A stretch of 64,000 bases of DNA from Peribolospora baueri (lineage: Eukaryota > Basidiomycota > Peribolosporomycetes > Peribolosporales > Peribolosporaceae). The translations under genes were made by a program, and so were the position numbers. Shown in pieces: positions 11,968 to 22,580 of this stretch. The first letter of the stretch is position 1. The number at the start of each line of letters is the position of its first letter. The notes beneath the pieces were generated by a model. It searched no databases. It had not been told where the DNA came from and worked only from the letters and a program-made list of their open reading frames with translations. The stretch lies in contig JAMDHS010000004.1 in the NCBI GenBank assembly GCA_029717555.1, positions 414,966 to 478,965 of the forward strand, given 5' to 3'.

Positions 11968-14900
11968 CTACAAGGCGGAGGGCGAATCGACCTCTTCACC
12001 GTCCCCGTCTTCCTTGGCCACCGCCTCCGCTTCCTCCATCTCCTCCAACGGAACGTTCTGCGGACGAGGGCTCCTCGGCACCTCCGCCTCGAGGATCTGC
12101 GTGTTTCGATAAAGGGAAGCGAAAATGAAAAAAAAATCGCGAATGCGACGGTCAGGCTAAATCAAACAAACGAACTACCCATCTCGTCCGTCGCGCCGTG
12201 ACCGAACCACTTCGCTCACCTCCCTCTTCAGCTCCTCGCCGCTGACATTGAGCCGATCCGAGCTCGTTCCCGACGCCCCGTCGTCCTCCTCGTCTTCCTC
12301 CTCCTCGTCCACGCCCATGATCTTGGCCTTGCGGAATACCTCCGACTCCTCCGACACCTGCGCCCGCCCCATACTCTCCACAGGAGACCTCGGAGACGAA
12401 ATCCGCCCATCCGTCTTATCCACCACACTCATGTCGATCCGTAGCCCGCCACGCCCCCCCGGTTCGGAGGAGGCGAGCGCGAGCGATCGCGACGACGACC
12501 TTTCATTCTCCTCCTCTTCTTCGTTCTCCTTCGCCTCCTCCTCCGAGTCTTCCCCGTCCGAATCGTCGTCGTCCTCCTCATCAGAGTCGCCGATCGAGAA
12601 CGTGGGCGACGACAACGACGAATCGATGACCGGCTCATGAAGAAAGTGGGCCGCCTGCGACCGTGGTGACACCGTCTCGGGACGCGTATCTAAGGTCGTC
12701 GGCGGATCGACGCGGACAGTGGGCGATTTTTTAAACAAGTCGTCCATCCGCTTCGCCAGGTCCTCCAGGTCGTCATTGACCGCCAACGCGTCCTCTAAAA
12801 ACAGGCCAGGCCCACATCCACGTCAGTGCCCTTTGCCGACAAGCACGGATAGCACCATTTCACGCTCCCCACACTCACCTAGCTGCTTCCCTTCCTGAAT
12901 GGAACCAATCACATTCACGAGCTTGGTCCGCACCACCTTAGTTTTCCGTACCAGCTCCTCGCCCTTCTCCTTTGCCTCCTCCCGATAAACACCCGTCCTA
13001 GCCCGCCTCTGCTCCTCCGAAAGGAACGCCAACAACGCCTGCCTCGCTCGCCCGGCAGACGCGATCAGCTCTTCCGCCCGCTCCGCTGTCGCACCGTTCA
13101 CACGCTGGCGAGCGCCTTGCTCCTCCGCTGCTTGTGCTGCTTGTGCTGCTGCTGCTGCGGCGACGGCGGCGGCGACCCTTTCCTGTTCGTCTTTCTGTTC
13201 CTTGACCGCACGGTGCACGACACTCTTGTAGATGGGCGCGGCGATGGGCTGCTTGAGACCTTTTGTCGTTGCCCTTGCTTGAGCGAGCTCGGTGTTGCGG
13301 ATGCAGCATTGAAGAATCTCTTGGGACAGGTGTGCAAAGTCCGGGTCGTTTGGCTGCAGAGAAGCGAAAGCGAGCACGAGCCGCGAGAGTGAGGAAACGT
13401 TCTGGCCAACATAACATGAACTAGAAGGGCACTTACTGGGATGTTGAGGTCCAGGCACCGAATGCTCTGGTTCATCTTGAGCGACGCAGCTAGGGCCATC
13501 ACTCCGGCTATATCGATCTCGTAATTTTCAGTAAGGTCGAGATGGATTACACTCGAAGCCTCGGCAAGGAACTCGGCGAGCGCGATGGCTCCCTCCGATG
13601 AGAGGTTGGTGTCGTTCAGGAAGAGACGTTTCAAATTAGTGTTGAGGGCGAATGCAGTGCGAAGCGTAGAGATCTAGTACGGGTAACGGTGGACACGGGG
13701 CAAGCTTTCAGTGAACCCAGCCCTGCCGATGTGCGCCTCCATCTAACACTCACGCCTTCAAGTCCAGGCCCGCAGCACGGATTCCGGCTCATGTCCAGCG
13801 TCTCTAAGGTGTTGTTGTATTTCTGTACACGAGAGGGGTGAAATAGGGAAACAGTTAGTGGAAAGCAAAATCAGTACACCCTCACGACGAAAAGGAAAGC
13901 GGAACGGAGGCCCACCAAAGCTTCCGCAATGGCGATCAAGCCGTGCATCTCGATGTTGTTGTCGCTGAGGTTGAGCACTTTGAGCGTCCTGTTCTTCTTG
14001 AGCACCTGCGCGATGTACACCACCCCTCCCTGCGACGCGAGCAAAGACAGGGCGATAACATCAGTTAGAGCTCATAGGCTGGGCCCGAATCGAAACCCCA
14101 ATAGGCTGAAAGCCTCCTTTAATCCAAGGAGGAATCTCTGACACGCCCACGAGCGCTACACACCCTGATATCGTTCGACTTGAGGTCGAGCGTCAAAAGA
14201 CTACCGATGCGAGGTAAATCGGCAAGGAGCTTCTGCGCTTTCCTCGTCTGCGCGATCATCACCTCCTCCTCTTCCCTCATCGACCTCTTCTGCCCGCTGA
14301 GATCGCCTTCCACCGGCCCCGCTCCGTCCTCAGCTCGCCGCGGCGACGACAGACCCAAGCGCCCATCGAGCCCTGATGAAAACGATCCCCCCCTGCCGGT
14401 TGGAGCCGCAACGATGGGCGGGATGGTTGGTAAATTCGGCGAAGCGGGTCTCACGGGAAGAGCGGAAGGGGAAGGTTGAGCCCAGCCTCCTCCACCGCTT
14501 GTCGCGTCGAACAACGCCTTCCTAGCCGCCGGGGAACTCGACGGCGTGGCTCCCGACGAGCCAACGGCCGCACCCGTGGCGACCCCAAATGCAGGCCCGG
14601 TAGAACGAGGTGCGTTACTAGTCCTGGCGGGATAAGGTGTAGTGGGCACGCTAGAAGTGCGGGGACCGTACGCGGCGAGGAGGGATTCGGAGGAAGCGCT
14701 GTCCGGGTAGTCCTTGAGCATGACCGCGAGCGCAACCACGCCCATTGCGCCGATCCGATTGCGGCGAAGGGAAAGATGTCGAAGGTTCGAATTGCGGATG
14801 CCATGGGCTGTGTGAACCGGAGATAGGGCGAGGTACGAAAACGGAGCACGCGTCCCCATGGTCGAATGAGAAACAGCAATGGGCCAGCAGGGTCCAATCA

Positions 14901-17589
14901 CGATACGGAAAACTATCTAGTTTTGACGACTCCACTCACCGAGCACCTCTAAACTGGCCGTCTTCAACCCGCAATTTTCAAGCCTCAGCGAAATGACGGC
15001 TGATGGTAAATCCTCTCCCTGGTCGAGCACCTGTCGCAGTAGGGGCGCCCCAGGGATGAGCGGCTTCTCGTCCTCCTCGTCGTACTCGTCAGCCTCCGTT
15101 TCCGGCAGGGCGGCCTTGTCCTTCTTCACCGCTTCCTCTGATGTCGCTGCTTCCGTCTTCAACGAGACAGCCTTTGCCTCGTCGGCCGGCAGTGAAGATG
15201 CATGACTCGCAGTATCACCAGAAGGATGCCGCGGTTCGTCCTCGGCCTTCTGATGCCCATTCGCAGCCGACACCGACTCCAACTTCCCGCCGTCGACCAC
15301 CCTGGCGTCCACCTCTCCCTCTTCTTTCAAGCTACCCCGGCCCAGACCATCCCGACCAGACTCAATAGATGCAAAACGATCGGCAGGAGTGTCCACTCCA
15401 GATTGATTCGCGTCCCACTTGGAAACTGGCGTCGAAGGCGGGCTCGCGACCAGCGACAGCGGTGTAGAAGGACCGGGAGCCGGCGGGACTACAGTCTCTT
15501 TCCCGGACGACGGCGACGAACGGGCCTCTGGTTTGACGAGAGCCTGAATGATGTTGTCGAGCCCTTGTTTGGAGATGGAGTTTTCGGACAAGTCCAGATA
15601 GCGGAGTTGGCGTGCCTGCGCGAGGGGACGGCGAAAGGGCAAGATACGACCGCTACAGATGAGCATTCTGTTTCAAACCAAACAAATCGACCTACGAGGG
15701 GAACGATAAGTTCCAGGCTTACTCTTCGCATGAATATGGCGACGTACTTCCACCCCTTGTTCTTTACCTTCCTGTTCCCGGCTAGGGACAGGTTGGGCAA
15801 GGTACCGGAGACGAGGAGGGCGTGGATGAGGGGTTTGAGGCACTGCAGGGGGGGGATACCGTGTTGAAGGAAAGAACCGGTTCAGTTCGCTATAATTCGG
15901 CACCTGCTCTCACTACGTCTCAGACCCGCATCTTCCTCCCGGTCACCAACGCCACCAATCCAACTGATCTCAAATATGAGAGCACAGACGGTATAGTACC
16001 ACTGCATGCCGAAAGAAACCTGAAATGGCTATCCCAGTCAACTTACGTCATCCGTCAATTCACAGTTCTCCAGAACGAGCTTCTGCAGTCCGAAATCCAC
16101 GCTAAGCAAGTCCGCGATGGGCTCCATGGACTGTCGAGTGAGGTGAACGAAGGAGAGATCGAGCGTGCGAAGTTGGCGCGGGGTGGAGAGGGAAGCTTGC
16201 TGTTGATGGAGGATGTTCAAATTGGAGGAAAGTGAAGCCGAGGAGATGATTGCAATGAGAAAACTGACGCAATGCCCAAAATCGATGGAGACTCCTTTAA
16301 AGGACCAAACTCGTTGCCCATCTTAGACTCCAGCTCCACTCCATACTCACCGCAAAAGCGCCTCTCAATTTTGCCAACGGCGTCTCCTCTCGCACTTTAC
16401 AGCATTCCAGATACAGCTTCTCCAGCTCCTCTGGCGCCCACTTTTTTCCCTTCCTTTCCAAAAGCTTCTGTCGATGCGCCCTTTCGACTCTCACGCGCGT
16501 TGCATCCTCTGCACAGGGGGCTTCTTTGGAGATGGGGTAGGTGACGGTCATGTTGGAAATTGCGAATTGGACGCGCTTCAAGGGCTCGGTGGAGGAGGTC
16601 GGGTTCGGAGGTGTGGCGGGGTCAGGTCCACGTACGGCAGTGTGGGCGTTGGCGATGAACGGAAGGGTGGAGTTGGAAGAGGAGGGCGAAGCCGGGGAGG
16701 AGGGGACATTGGAGTAGGAGACAGCGGAAGGTGAACCGGGGCTCAGAGGCGGCGAGGACAGAGGAGCGCCCGCAGACTGACTCTGATAATTCTGCTGATC
16801 CCTCGATCCGGACACAGAAGCATCAGTAGCAAATGCAGAGGTAGCACCAAAGCTGCCAGCGGCAATGGACAACCTCTTCAAAGCGCCGCTGAATAGGCTT
16901 CCAGCTGCTGAGGCGGTGCTCCCTTGCGGTACAGGAACCTGGACGTTGACACCCTGCTGAGCGAGGCGCTGGTTAAGGGACTGAATAATATCTCGGCGGA
17001 AGGAGAAGCCCTGCTTCGGCGGAGGGGGTGTTTTGAGGATGCCTTTGGGTTGCTGCGTGCCTCGGCGACGCTTAATCGTAGACCGAGGTCGGAGGGGCGT
17101 TTCCTCTTGTCGACCTCCGGTAGGGGCGGAAGAGAGAGACGGGGCAAGAGGAGGGGAGGAGGCGGAGGACGAAGAAGACGGAGATGGGGAGATGTTTACA
17201 GGACGCCCGGGGGGTGACATCCCGGCGGGAACTTGAAGCTCAGATCCAGCTTGAGGCAGGGAGGATGGAGAGGTTGAAGACGAGCTGCTGGCGGCATCGT
17301 GCGAGTTCGCGTTCCCCACGGCATTTGATGACAAAGATTCTGGGTCTGATCCAGTCGTAGTCACCGTCCCTTGCGCTGGGGTAGTGGTTGGTCGAAGGTG
17401 CTCCTCGCCTCCGACCCGAGCAGCCAAAACCGAAGGAGACGGAGGTGCGCCCGGAACAGCTGGTCGTCCGTCAACGACGCTCGGATCGGGGGAAATAGGT
17501 GATGCTAGAGCAGAGGGCGAGGGCAGATCGGGAGCAGGAGCAGCAGTGTTGTCACAGTCCTGGTTCATCTTGTCCACCTCGTCATCCAT
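11968..17589 (-). CDS. Leucine-rich-repeat protein with PP1-docking motif, PPP1R37-like
   Basis: Likely regulatory subunit of protein phosphatase 1. Exons (minus): 17589-16351, 16199-16047, 15842-15723, 15615-14940, 14807-14164, 14029-13916, 13822-13754, 13673-13437, 13353-12879, 12794-12220, 12096-11968. All phases agree and give 1476 residues. The first about 330 residues are disordered (Ser/Pro); then comes an RVxF-type motif KRVQF at about 338-342. The LRRs follow: LRTLDLSFVHLTRQSMEPIA, LRYLDLSENSISKQGLDNII, LRHLSLRRNRIGAMGVVALA, LLTLDLKSNDI, LKVLNLSDNNIEMHGLIAIA, LKRLFLNDTNLSSEGAIALA. Disordered inserts separate some repeats. The C-terminus has a coiled-coil-like stretch and acidic runs. 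The repeat order and the docking site match PPP1R37 of animals; the function in fungi is inference. Human PPP1R37 is about half this length. Confidence 0.88.
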
Positions 17590-18017
17590 CGCAAGGAGGC
17601 CGGGAGGGTGGGAAAGGTGACGTGCGCGTGGAAACAACTCTAGTCGTTCATGAGCTGTGTGGAGTGTGTCGAGGCGCAAAAGGGAGAGATGACGAGGAGA
17701 GAAGCGAAAGAAGCGGAGAGGGACAAGAAAGATGCGGGAAGAGCGATGAAAGCTGAGAATCTCCGGGTCCAAGTCGACGAGGCGTAACGCCACGACCCGC
17801 GGCCGACGCTCAGGACCGCGGTGCCTTGGCTGCGGCAACTTGGCGGCGGTGCTTTGCTGCGGCACGATCGGAGCTTAAGGCTTAGACGCGCTTATCGGCG
17901 AAGTGTCATCTTGGCTGTCGACGTGACGACTCTTCGCTCCGAGGACATATACCCAAGCCGTCGAGGTGGTTTGAAGGACAAGTCGTTGCCCTCGGTACGC
18001 CACGGACGCAGCTGAGG
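17590..18017. promoter_or_regulatory. Divergent promoter region upstream of the LRR gene
   Basis: About 430 bp between the LRR start (minus) and the next possible plus-strand start. No clear element seen. Minus-strand reading stays open upstream of 17589 as far as 17865, so a longer N-terminus from a non-ATG codon is formally possible but unlikely. Confidence 0.4.
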
Positions 18018-18633
18018 ATGCTACTGCCCGAATTCCCCCCTCGGTCTCGCATGGCCTTTACACCCAGCGCCGTGTCCGGCAACCACTGGTCTTCAAGTGC
18101 ACCGATGTTCCGGGACCTCGTGAAACGGGGGTCGCCCGCATCCATTCATCCCAGGGAGCAAACAAGCGAGTATTTGTTTGACAGGCTGTACTCCAAACAG
18201 ACGGTACATGCTCACGAGATACGAACGGCTCAGAAAGCGGGTCCGGACGACGACGACAGTAAGACAAAAGCCCTAGACGAGTGGTACGTGCGCCTGGCTT
18301 GCTGCGGCGCCTCACATCCACCACCTCTTTGTCCCTTCGTCTCTCCGTCCACCATCAGGAAAGCGTGTCACACACTCGCAGTGGCAGATGACTTCTGCGT
18401 CAAAGTATATAAGGCACTGCTCGCCCTGCACGTTCACCATCCCCTTTTCTCTCCACAGCAGTTCTTGCATCCTCACGCCCCATTTAGCCCTTTCGCAGCG
18501 CGAAAACGTCACCACAACGCCCCTTACCTGGACTCTATCTCATTTACACATCCATCCATCCGCCAATTCGCCCATTCGTTTGTACAAGGAACTTCCGGGA
18601 CCTCAAGATGTCTTTCTTTCGCTTCTCCGATGA
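18018..18633 (+). CDS. Possible small spliced gene, unknown
   Basis: An open frame starts at 18018 (or at ATG 18051, MAFTPSAVSGNHWSSSAPMF) and runs to a good donor (GTACGT, about 18283). A CAG acceptor near 18358 restores the frame as DEW then KACHTLAVADDFCVK. Beyond that the structure is unclear. A GTATAT donor at 18406 and an acceptor at about 18598 would give a short end, ELPGPQDVFLSLLR, stopping at 18633. The composition up to FCVK looks protein-like, but I recognise no family. It overlaps the start of the next ORF and its possible TATA box, so both models may not be right together. Confidence 0.35.
18407..18414 (+). promoter_or_regulatory. TATA-like element
   Basis: TATATAAG about 195 bp before the ATG at 18608. 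It is the best TATA match I saw near a start in the window. It also falls at the putative donor of the preceding candidate gene. Confidence 0.4.
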
Positions 18634-19594
18634 CTCCGACGACTCCCTGGACGTGGTCGTCTCCAATGAGCCTTCGATCCAGGTCCGTCTCTCACATGGG
18701 TCTTACGGACAGGAAGCTCAAGCCGATGGCATGCCCTCGGATGGATATCCTCCCAACGACGTTCCCCGTGTCCCTTCCTTCCCCCCTCCGCCGTACAACC
18801 TTTTCGACGAAACCGTCGCCTTTTGCTCGCCCTCGCCCACCACTGGGGTTGACTTGCAGTTGCTTTCTCAGAGACATCATGCCCAGGCACCCAGGATTGG
18901 AGCCTGCTCTTGTCCTGGATGTATAGCCGTCGATACGCATTTCCTTCTGAGTACGACCAGCAGGACCCATCGCCCCACTCCGCCTCACACTTTTCCTTCC
19001 TCTCCCACCTCTACTTCGCCTCCTCCCTCCACCTCAAACTCGTCCAGCCACCCCGCCTTGACCATGGCTTCTCGTGGGTACGTTATCAACTCGGCACCTT
19101 CTCGCAATATCATCGTCCACGTTTCCAAATCCCATCACGCTCCTACTGGCCTAGGAGCACTCAAGGTGCCCGGTCTCCCTTTCCCGTATGGACGGTCCAT
19201 TTCGAATACCGAGGCTGGGGGCAATACGGGCGGGAACGCCTCTGGAGCCCCTCTCGCTCATTCTCTCACCACCCCTCGCCGGCCCTCGTCATCTACGTCT
19301 GCCACTTCGACCCTCATCCACGCGCTTCTCCACCCCCGCCAAACTCCTCATATCTCCCCCGTGGAGCGTGCCCGAGCCATGATAAAGATCTTCCTCGGCG
19401 CGCTTATGGTGGACGGATGGACTAGGGCCACCTCCACTGATGATGTCCATGACGGCGACAGCGCTGTTCCTCTCGCCACCGCTGAAGCCGCCATCTCTGC
19501 CAACGCGCCCAGCTCGACAAACGACAACGTCAATGCCGACGCGAACATTAGGACCGGTAGGAGCGCCCTTTTGGATGACCTTCTCTCGTTTTAA
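18608..19594 (+). CDS. Single-exon hypothetical protein
   Basis: 328 residues without an intron. It begins MSFFRFSDDSDDSLDVVVSN. The first half is Pro/Ser/Thr-rich and probably disordered. The part after residue about 155 is more ordered (SRGYVINSAPSRNIIVHVSK, KVPGLPFPYG), then HISPVERARAMIKIFLGALM, which looks like an amphipathic helix, and it ends ALLDDLLSF. No signal peptide, and no domain I recognise. The codon pattern and the length of the open frame support coding, but without homology it remains hypothetical. Confidence 0.55.
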   Translation: MSFFRFSDDSDDSLDVVVSNEPSIQVRLSHGSYGQEAQADGMPSDGYPPNDVPRVPSFPPPPYNLFDETVAFCSPSPTTGVDLQLLSQRHHAQAPRIGACSCPGCIAVDTHFLLSTTSRTHRPTPPHTFPSSPTSTSPPPSTSNSSSHPALTMASRGYVINSAPSRNIIVHVSKSHHAPTGLGALKVPGLPFPYGRSISNTEAGGNTGGNASGAPLAHSLTTPRRPSSSTSATSTLIHALLHPRQTPHISPVERARAMIKIFLGALMVDGWTRATSTDDVHDGDSAVPLATAEAAISANAPSSTNDNVNADANIRTGRSALLDDLLSF

Positions 19595-20728
19595 TCAGAG
19601 CCTATTCCGCTCGCCACCCGACTCGAATCAGATATGGTCTATTTGGAACTCGAACCCGCCATTGGTCCGCCGGGCGAGGTTTCAAGCTGGGAAACTCTGA
19701 GCTTCCTCTGCGTCGAGCACCACCTCCAAGACCCCATTTCCGGGCCTCGCACCATGGTTCCTCAAGCTCTGTCCACGCACGCTGCAGTACATCCCCTCAC
19801 TCCCCTCCTGGACGATGTCCAACCTTGCCAAACCCTTTCTGCATGCGTCACCAATTTTGTTCACATCTTCACCTGTGTTTCGACCAGTCCGCCGGGACGA
19901 TCAGTCAGCCAAATCAGCTGCCCTTCAGGGCGTATAATCACGAGTGTAGTTTACTATTTTTCCCGCTCTGAGATCGCGAATTGAATCCACGTCAACTCAG
20001 AGTAGCGCTCGTCCCCGTCGAGGTCGAACCAGCGGAAAACGACGTGACGTGGTGAGTCCGAAGAAGAGAAAACTGAACCCTTGCACGTCCCCTGAAACTC
20101 GTCCTTTTTGACTGGTCCGGCCATGTGGTCGTTGGCGAAGGTGCATAAACTCCTGAGGCATCCTGTCGATCCGGTTCCGATCCGATATGGAACCCCTTCG
20201 TGTCTCCGCTAGAAAGACTGCATCGAGGAGGAAAAAAATCAAAGGTGGCGCGATCAATAGACGTCCACACGTGAATGTGAATGAAGGAAGGCATTTCATT
20301 TCATTTGGAGGGACGGTCGGTCGGGACGGAGGCTCTGCTCTGCGTACATGGATGTAAGCGGGCAGAGAAGGTGAACGGAAAGAGCGAAAGAGAGGAAGAG
20401 GTGGGGAAGAGCCTCATTGGGAGGACGAGAAGTCGAAGGGCGCGGGGGTTCCTCACCCGTCCAGAGATGGTTAGAAAGAACGGGAATAACGATAATAAAA
20501 AGAAAATAAAATTGTGTTGGTGATGGACGTCAAACGATAAACAGTTCGCTCCAAATGTCGTGTCGGGTCATTTCCATAAAGTAAGCGCTTGTGCAATCTT
20601 GTCCCGGTACATAAGATACCTATCGCCTCTTCCCTCTTCCAATCCCATATCTTCTCAAACGATGTGGACCTCGCCACCTTTCCCCCCGACCCCCGCTTCC
20701 TCTACTCAAACCGAGACATATTCAGCTC
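19595..20728. other. Convergent intergenic region
   Basis: About 1.1 kb between the 3' ends of the single-exon gene (+) and the glutathione transferase (-). A short A/G-rich patch lies near 20480-20515. No gene or repeat seen. Confidence 0.5.
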
Positions 20729-22580
20729 TCACAGCGGCGGAAACTCGGCGACCAAGTCAGGGCCACACCACTCCAACATAGCTTCCGTCCACCTCTTGAC
20801 GTGCGGGCCTGAATCCTCCCAAACCTGCTTGACTACCTGCGCGCCGCACACACGCGTGTAGACATATCCGCTAGAGGGCCGAGAAGAAGGAAAAAAAAGC
20901 GAAATGAGCGATTGAATGAGAGTCTGGTGAGATACGAAGGCAGGGGATATGGGAGACTTACCCAAAGAGGGAGAACTGTTCCGAGCCCGGTCAAAGATGA
21001 GGAACCCACGGGGAAAGAGGAAGTAAGAGATGGGTGACCAAGCGGTGAACCGAACAATTAGTCCGTCAGCCAGTCGGTAGACTTCTCGAACAGGAAACTC
21101 ACATCAGCGTGTCCAGGCTCTACCCCCGACTCGCTCAAGAACACCTTTCCATCCTCCAGCTGCTCCAACGCCGCCTCCACGATCGCCATCTTTGCTTGCG
21201 GTCCCGCCGTGAATACCTCAGGATACGTTCCGGCAGATTTGGCCTCCTGGACGCGAGAGAGAAAGGCGTCAAAGCGGGCCGCGCCGACTTTGACGTCTCG
21301 AAAATACGTCTGATTGGGACCGTCAATGAAGCCGTGGACGGCCGGGATCATGACAGGGAGCAGCTCGGGGAATAGAACCTGTGCCATGCCGGAAACCGAA
21401 AGTACGAAATAGAGAAGGTAAGTAATTCGGGTGTAAGAGAGTAAAATCAAAGGAAAGTAGGAAGAACAAAGCATGAAGAAGATCGTCCACGCGGTATGAC
21501 AAGCTCATTTCGATAAGGCCGGGAAAGCTCTCCGCGCCGTCGTCACCATTCACCGTTTCTTCAGAACCATACCCTCCCAGGTCTCACTCACCTTGGAAGC
21601 GAACTGGTCAACAAATCGAGCAAAAGCCTTTCCTGTAGGGGATCCAAAGATCTTATATCCCTGCGGATGCTTGCGCTCTAGGTAGCTATTGAGAACCGTG
21701 GTTGGTCGGCGGCGGGAGGTGACAAGGGCGAGCGGATGGGAAGAGAAGAGGAAAGCGGAGACGTAAGCGACAAGACAAGCAAAATTAAATAGCTTTGGTT
21801 TGTCACATAAGCCGCCTCGGAAGCCGTGCCCCTGACAGCTCACCAAGCAATCTCCCAGCTGAAGTTGTGGTGAACACGAAGAAGAAAGCCTGGTAAGCGA
21901 GAGACGGAAACATCAAGAAGGTCCACCACTGCCATCGACGCCCACCTGTCCGTCAGATTCGATCCATCTGCATGGATTAGGTGATGGTGCATGTGTGAGT
22001 GGCGCTCAGGACATTCAGAGCGGGAGCATGAGCAGGAAGGAAAGGCGACAGTCCGCTCACCGCTCAACTCGATGGTAGGTACGGTGACGTTCCCTCCGAC
22101 CTTGGAGGCGAGGTCGGTGCGGACCTCGGTAAAGCAGAGCTTTTCGGAGGTGTAGCCTACGTTGAGCAGCTTGAGGTCGAGGACGGACTTGACGCACTGG
22201 GCAAGGTGTGCGTTAGAAAGGAGTGGGAAAGGAGTGGGACGGGGGTAAGTTGGAGTGGACTGCGACCTGATGCTCGGCTCGGCATGAACGACGGAAACCG
22301 GACTGACATGGGGTGAGAAGACGACGTGTCCGCCCTTTTGGTTCGTGAGCTCATAAAGCACAAGACCCTCCTTGTCCTGACTGAGATGGAAAGGGGTGCC
22401 AGACCTGACGGGCGGGGCGGCAAACTCGCCAGCGTTGTCGAAGCTGCCTCCCGCCCCTGCTGGATCGGAGTAGGCTGGGGCGGAGTGCTTGCTGCCAGAG
22501 CGGGGCGTGGGGGCGACGATGTCGCCGTTCCTGTCCTGCTCGGGAGCGTCGTCGGTGATCTTGCGAGCCGCTGGAGCCAT
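20729..22580 (-). CDS. Glutathione S-transferase, etherase (LigE)-like
   Basis: Predicted cytosolic glutathione transferase. Exons (minus): 22580-22308, 22196-22061, 21967-21946, 21858-21844, 21685-21592, 21378-21103, 20975-20962, 20870-20729. Every phase fits, giving 323 residues. After a disordered N-terminal extension of about 70 residues comes the thioredoxin-like half: LVLYELTNQKGG, FSPHCVKSVLDLKLLNVGY, the cis-proline motif VPTIELS, then DGSNLTDS and YLERKHP. The C-terminal helical half includes FARFVDQFASK and ends near WCGPDLVAEF. The pattern resembles the fungal etherase-like GST class related to bacterial LigE. Substrate unknown. Three exons are only 22, 15 and 14 bp, so gene finders will tend to miss this model. 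Confidence 0.87.
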
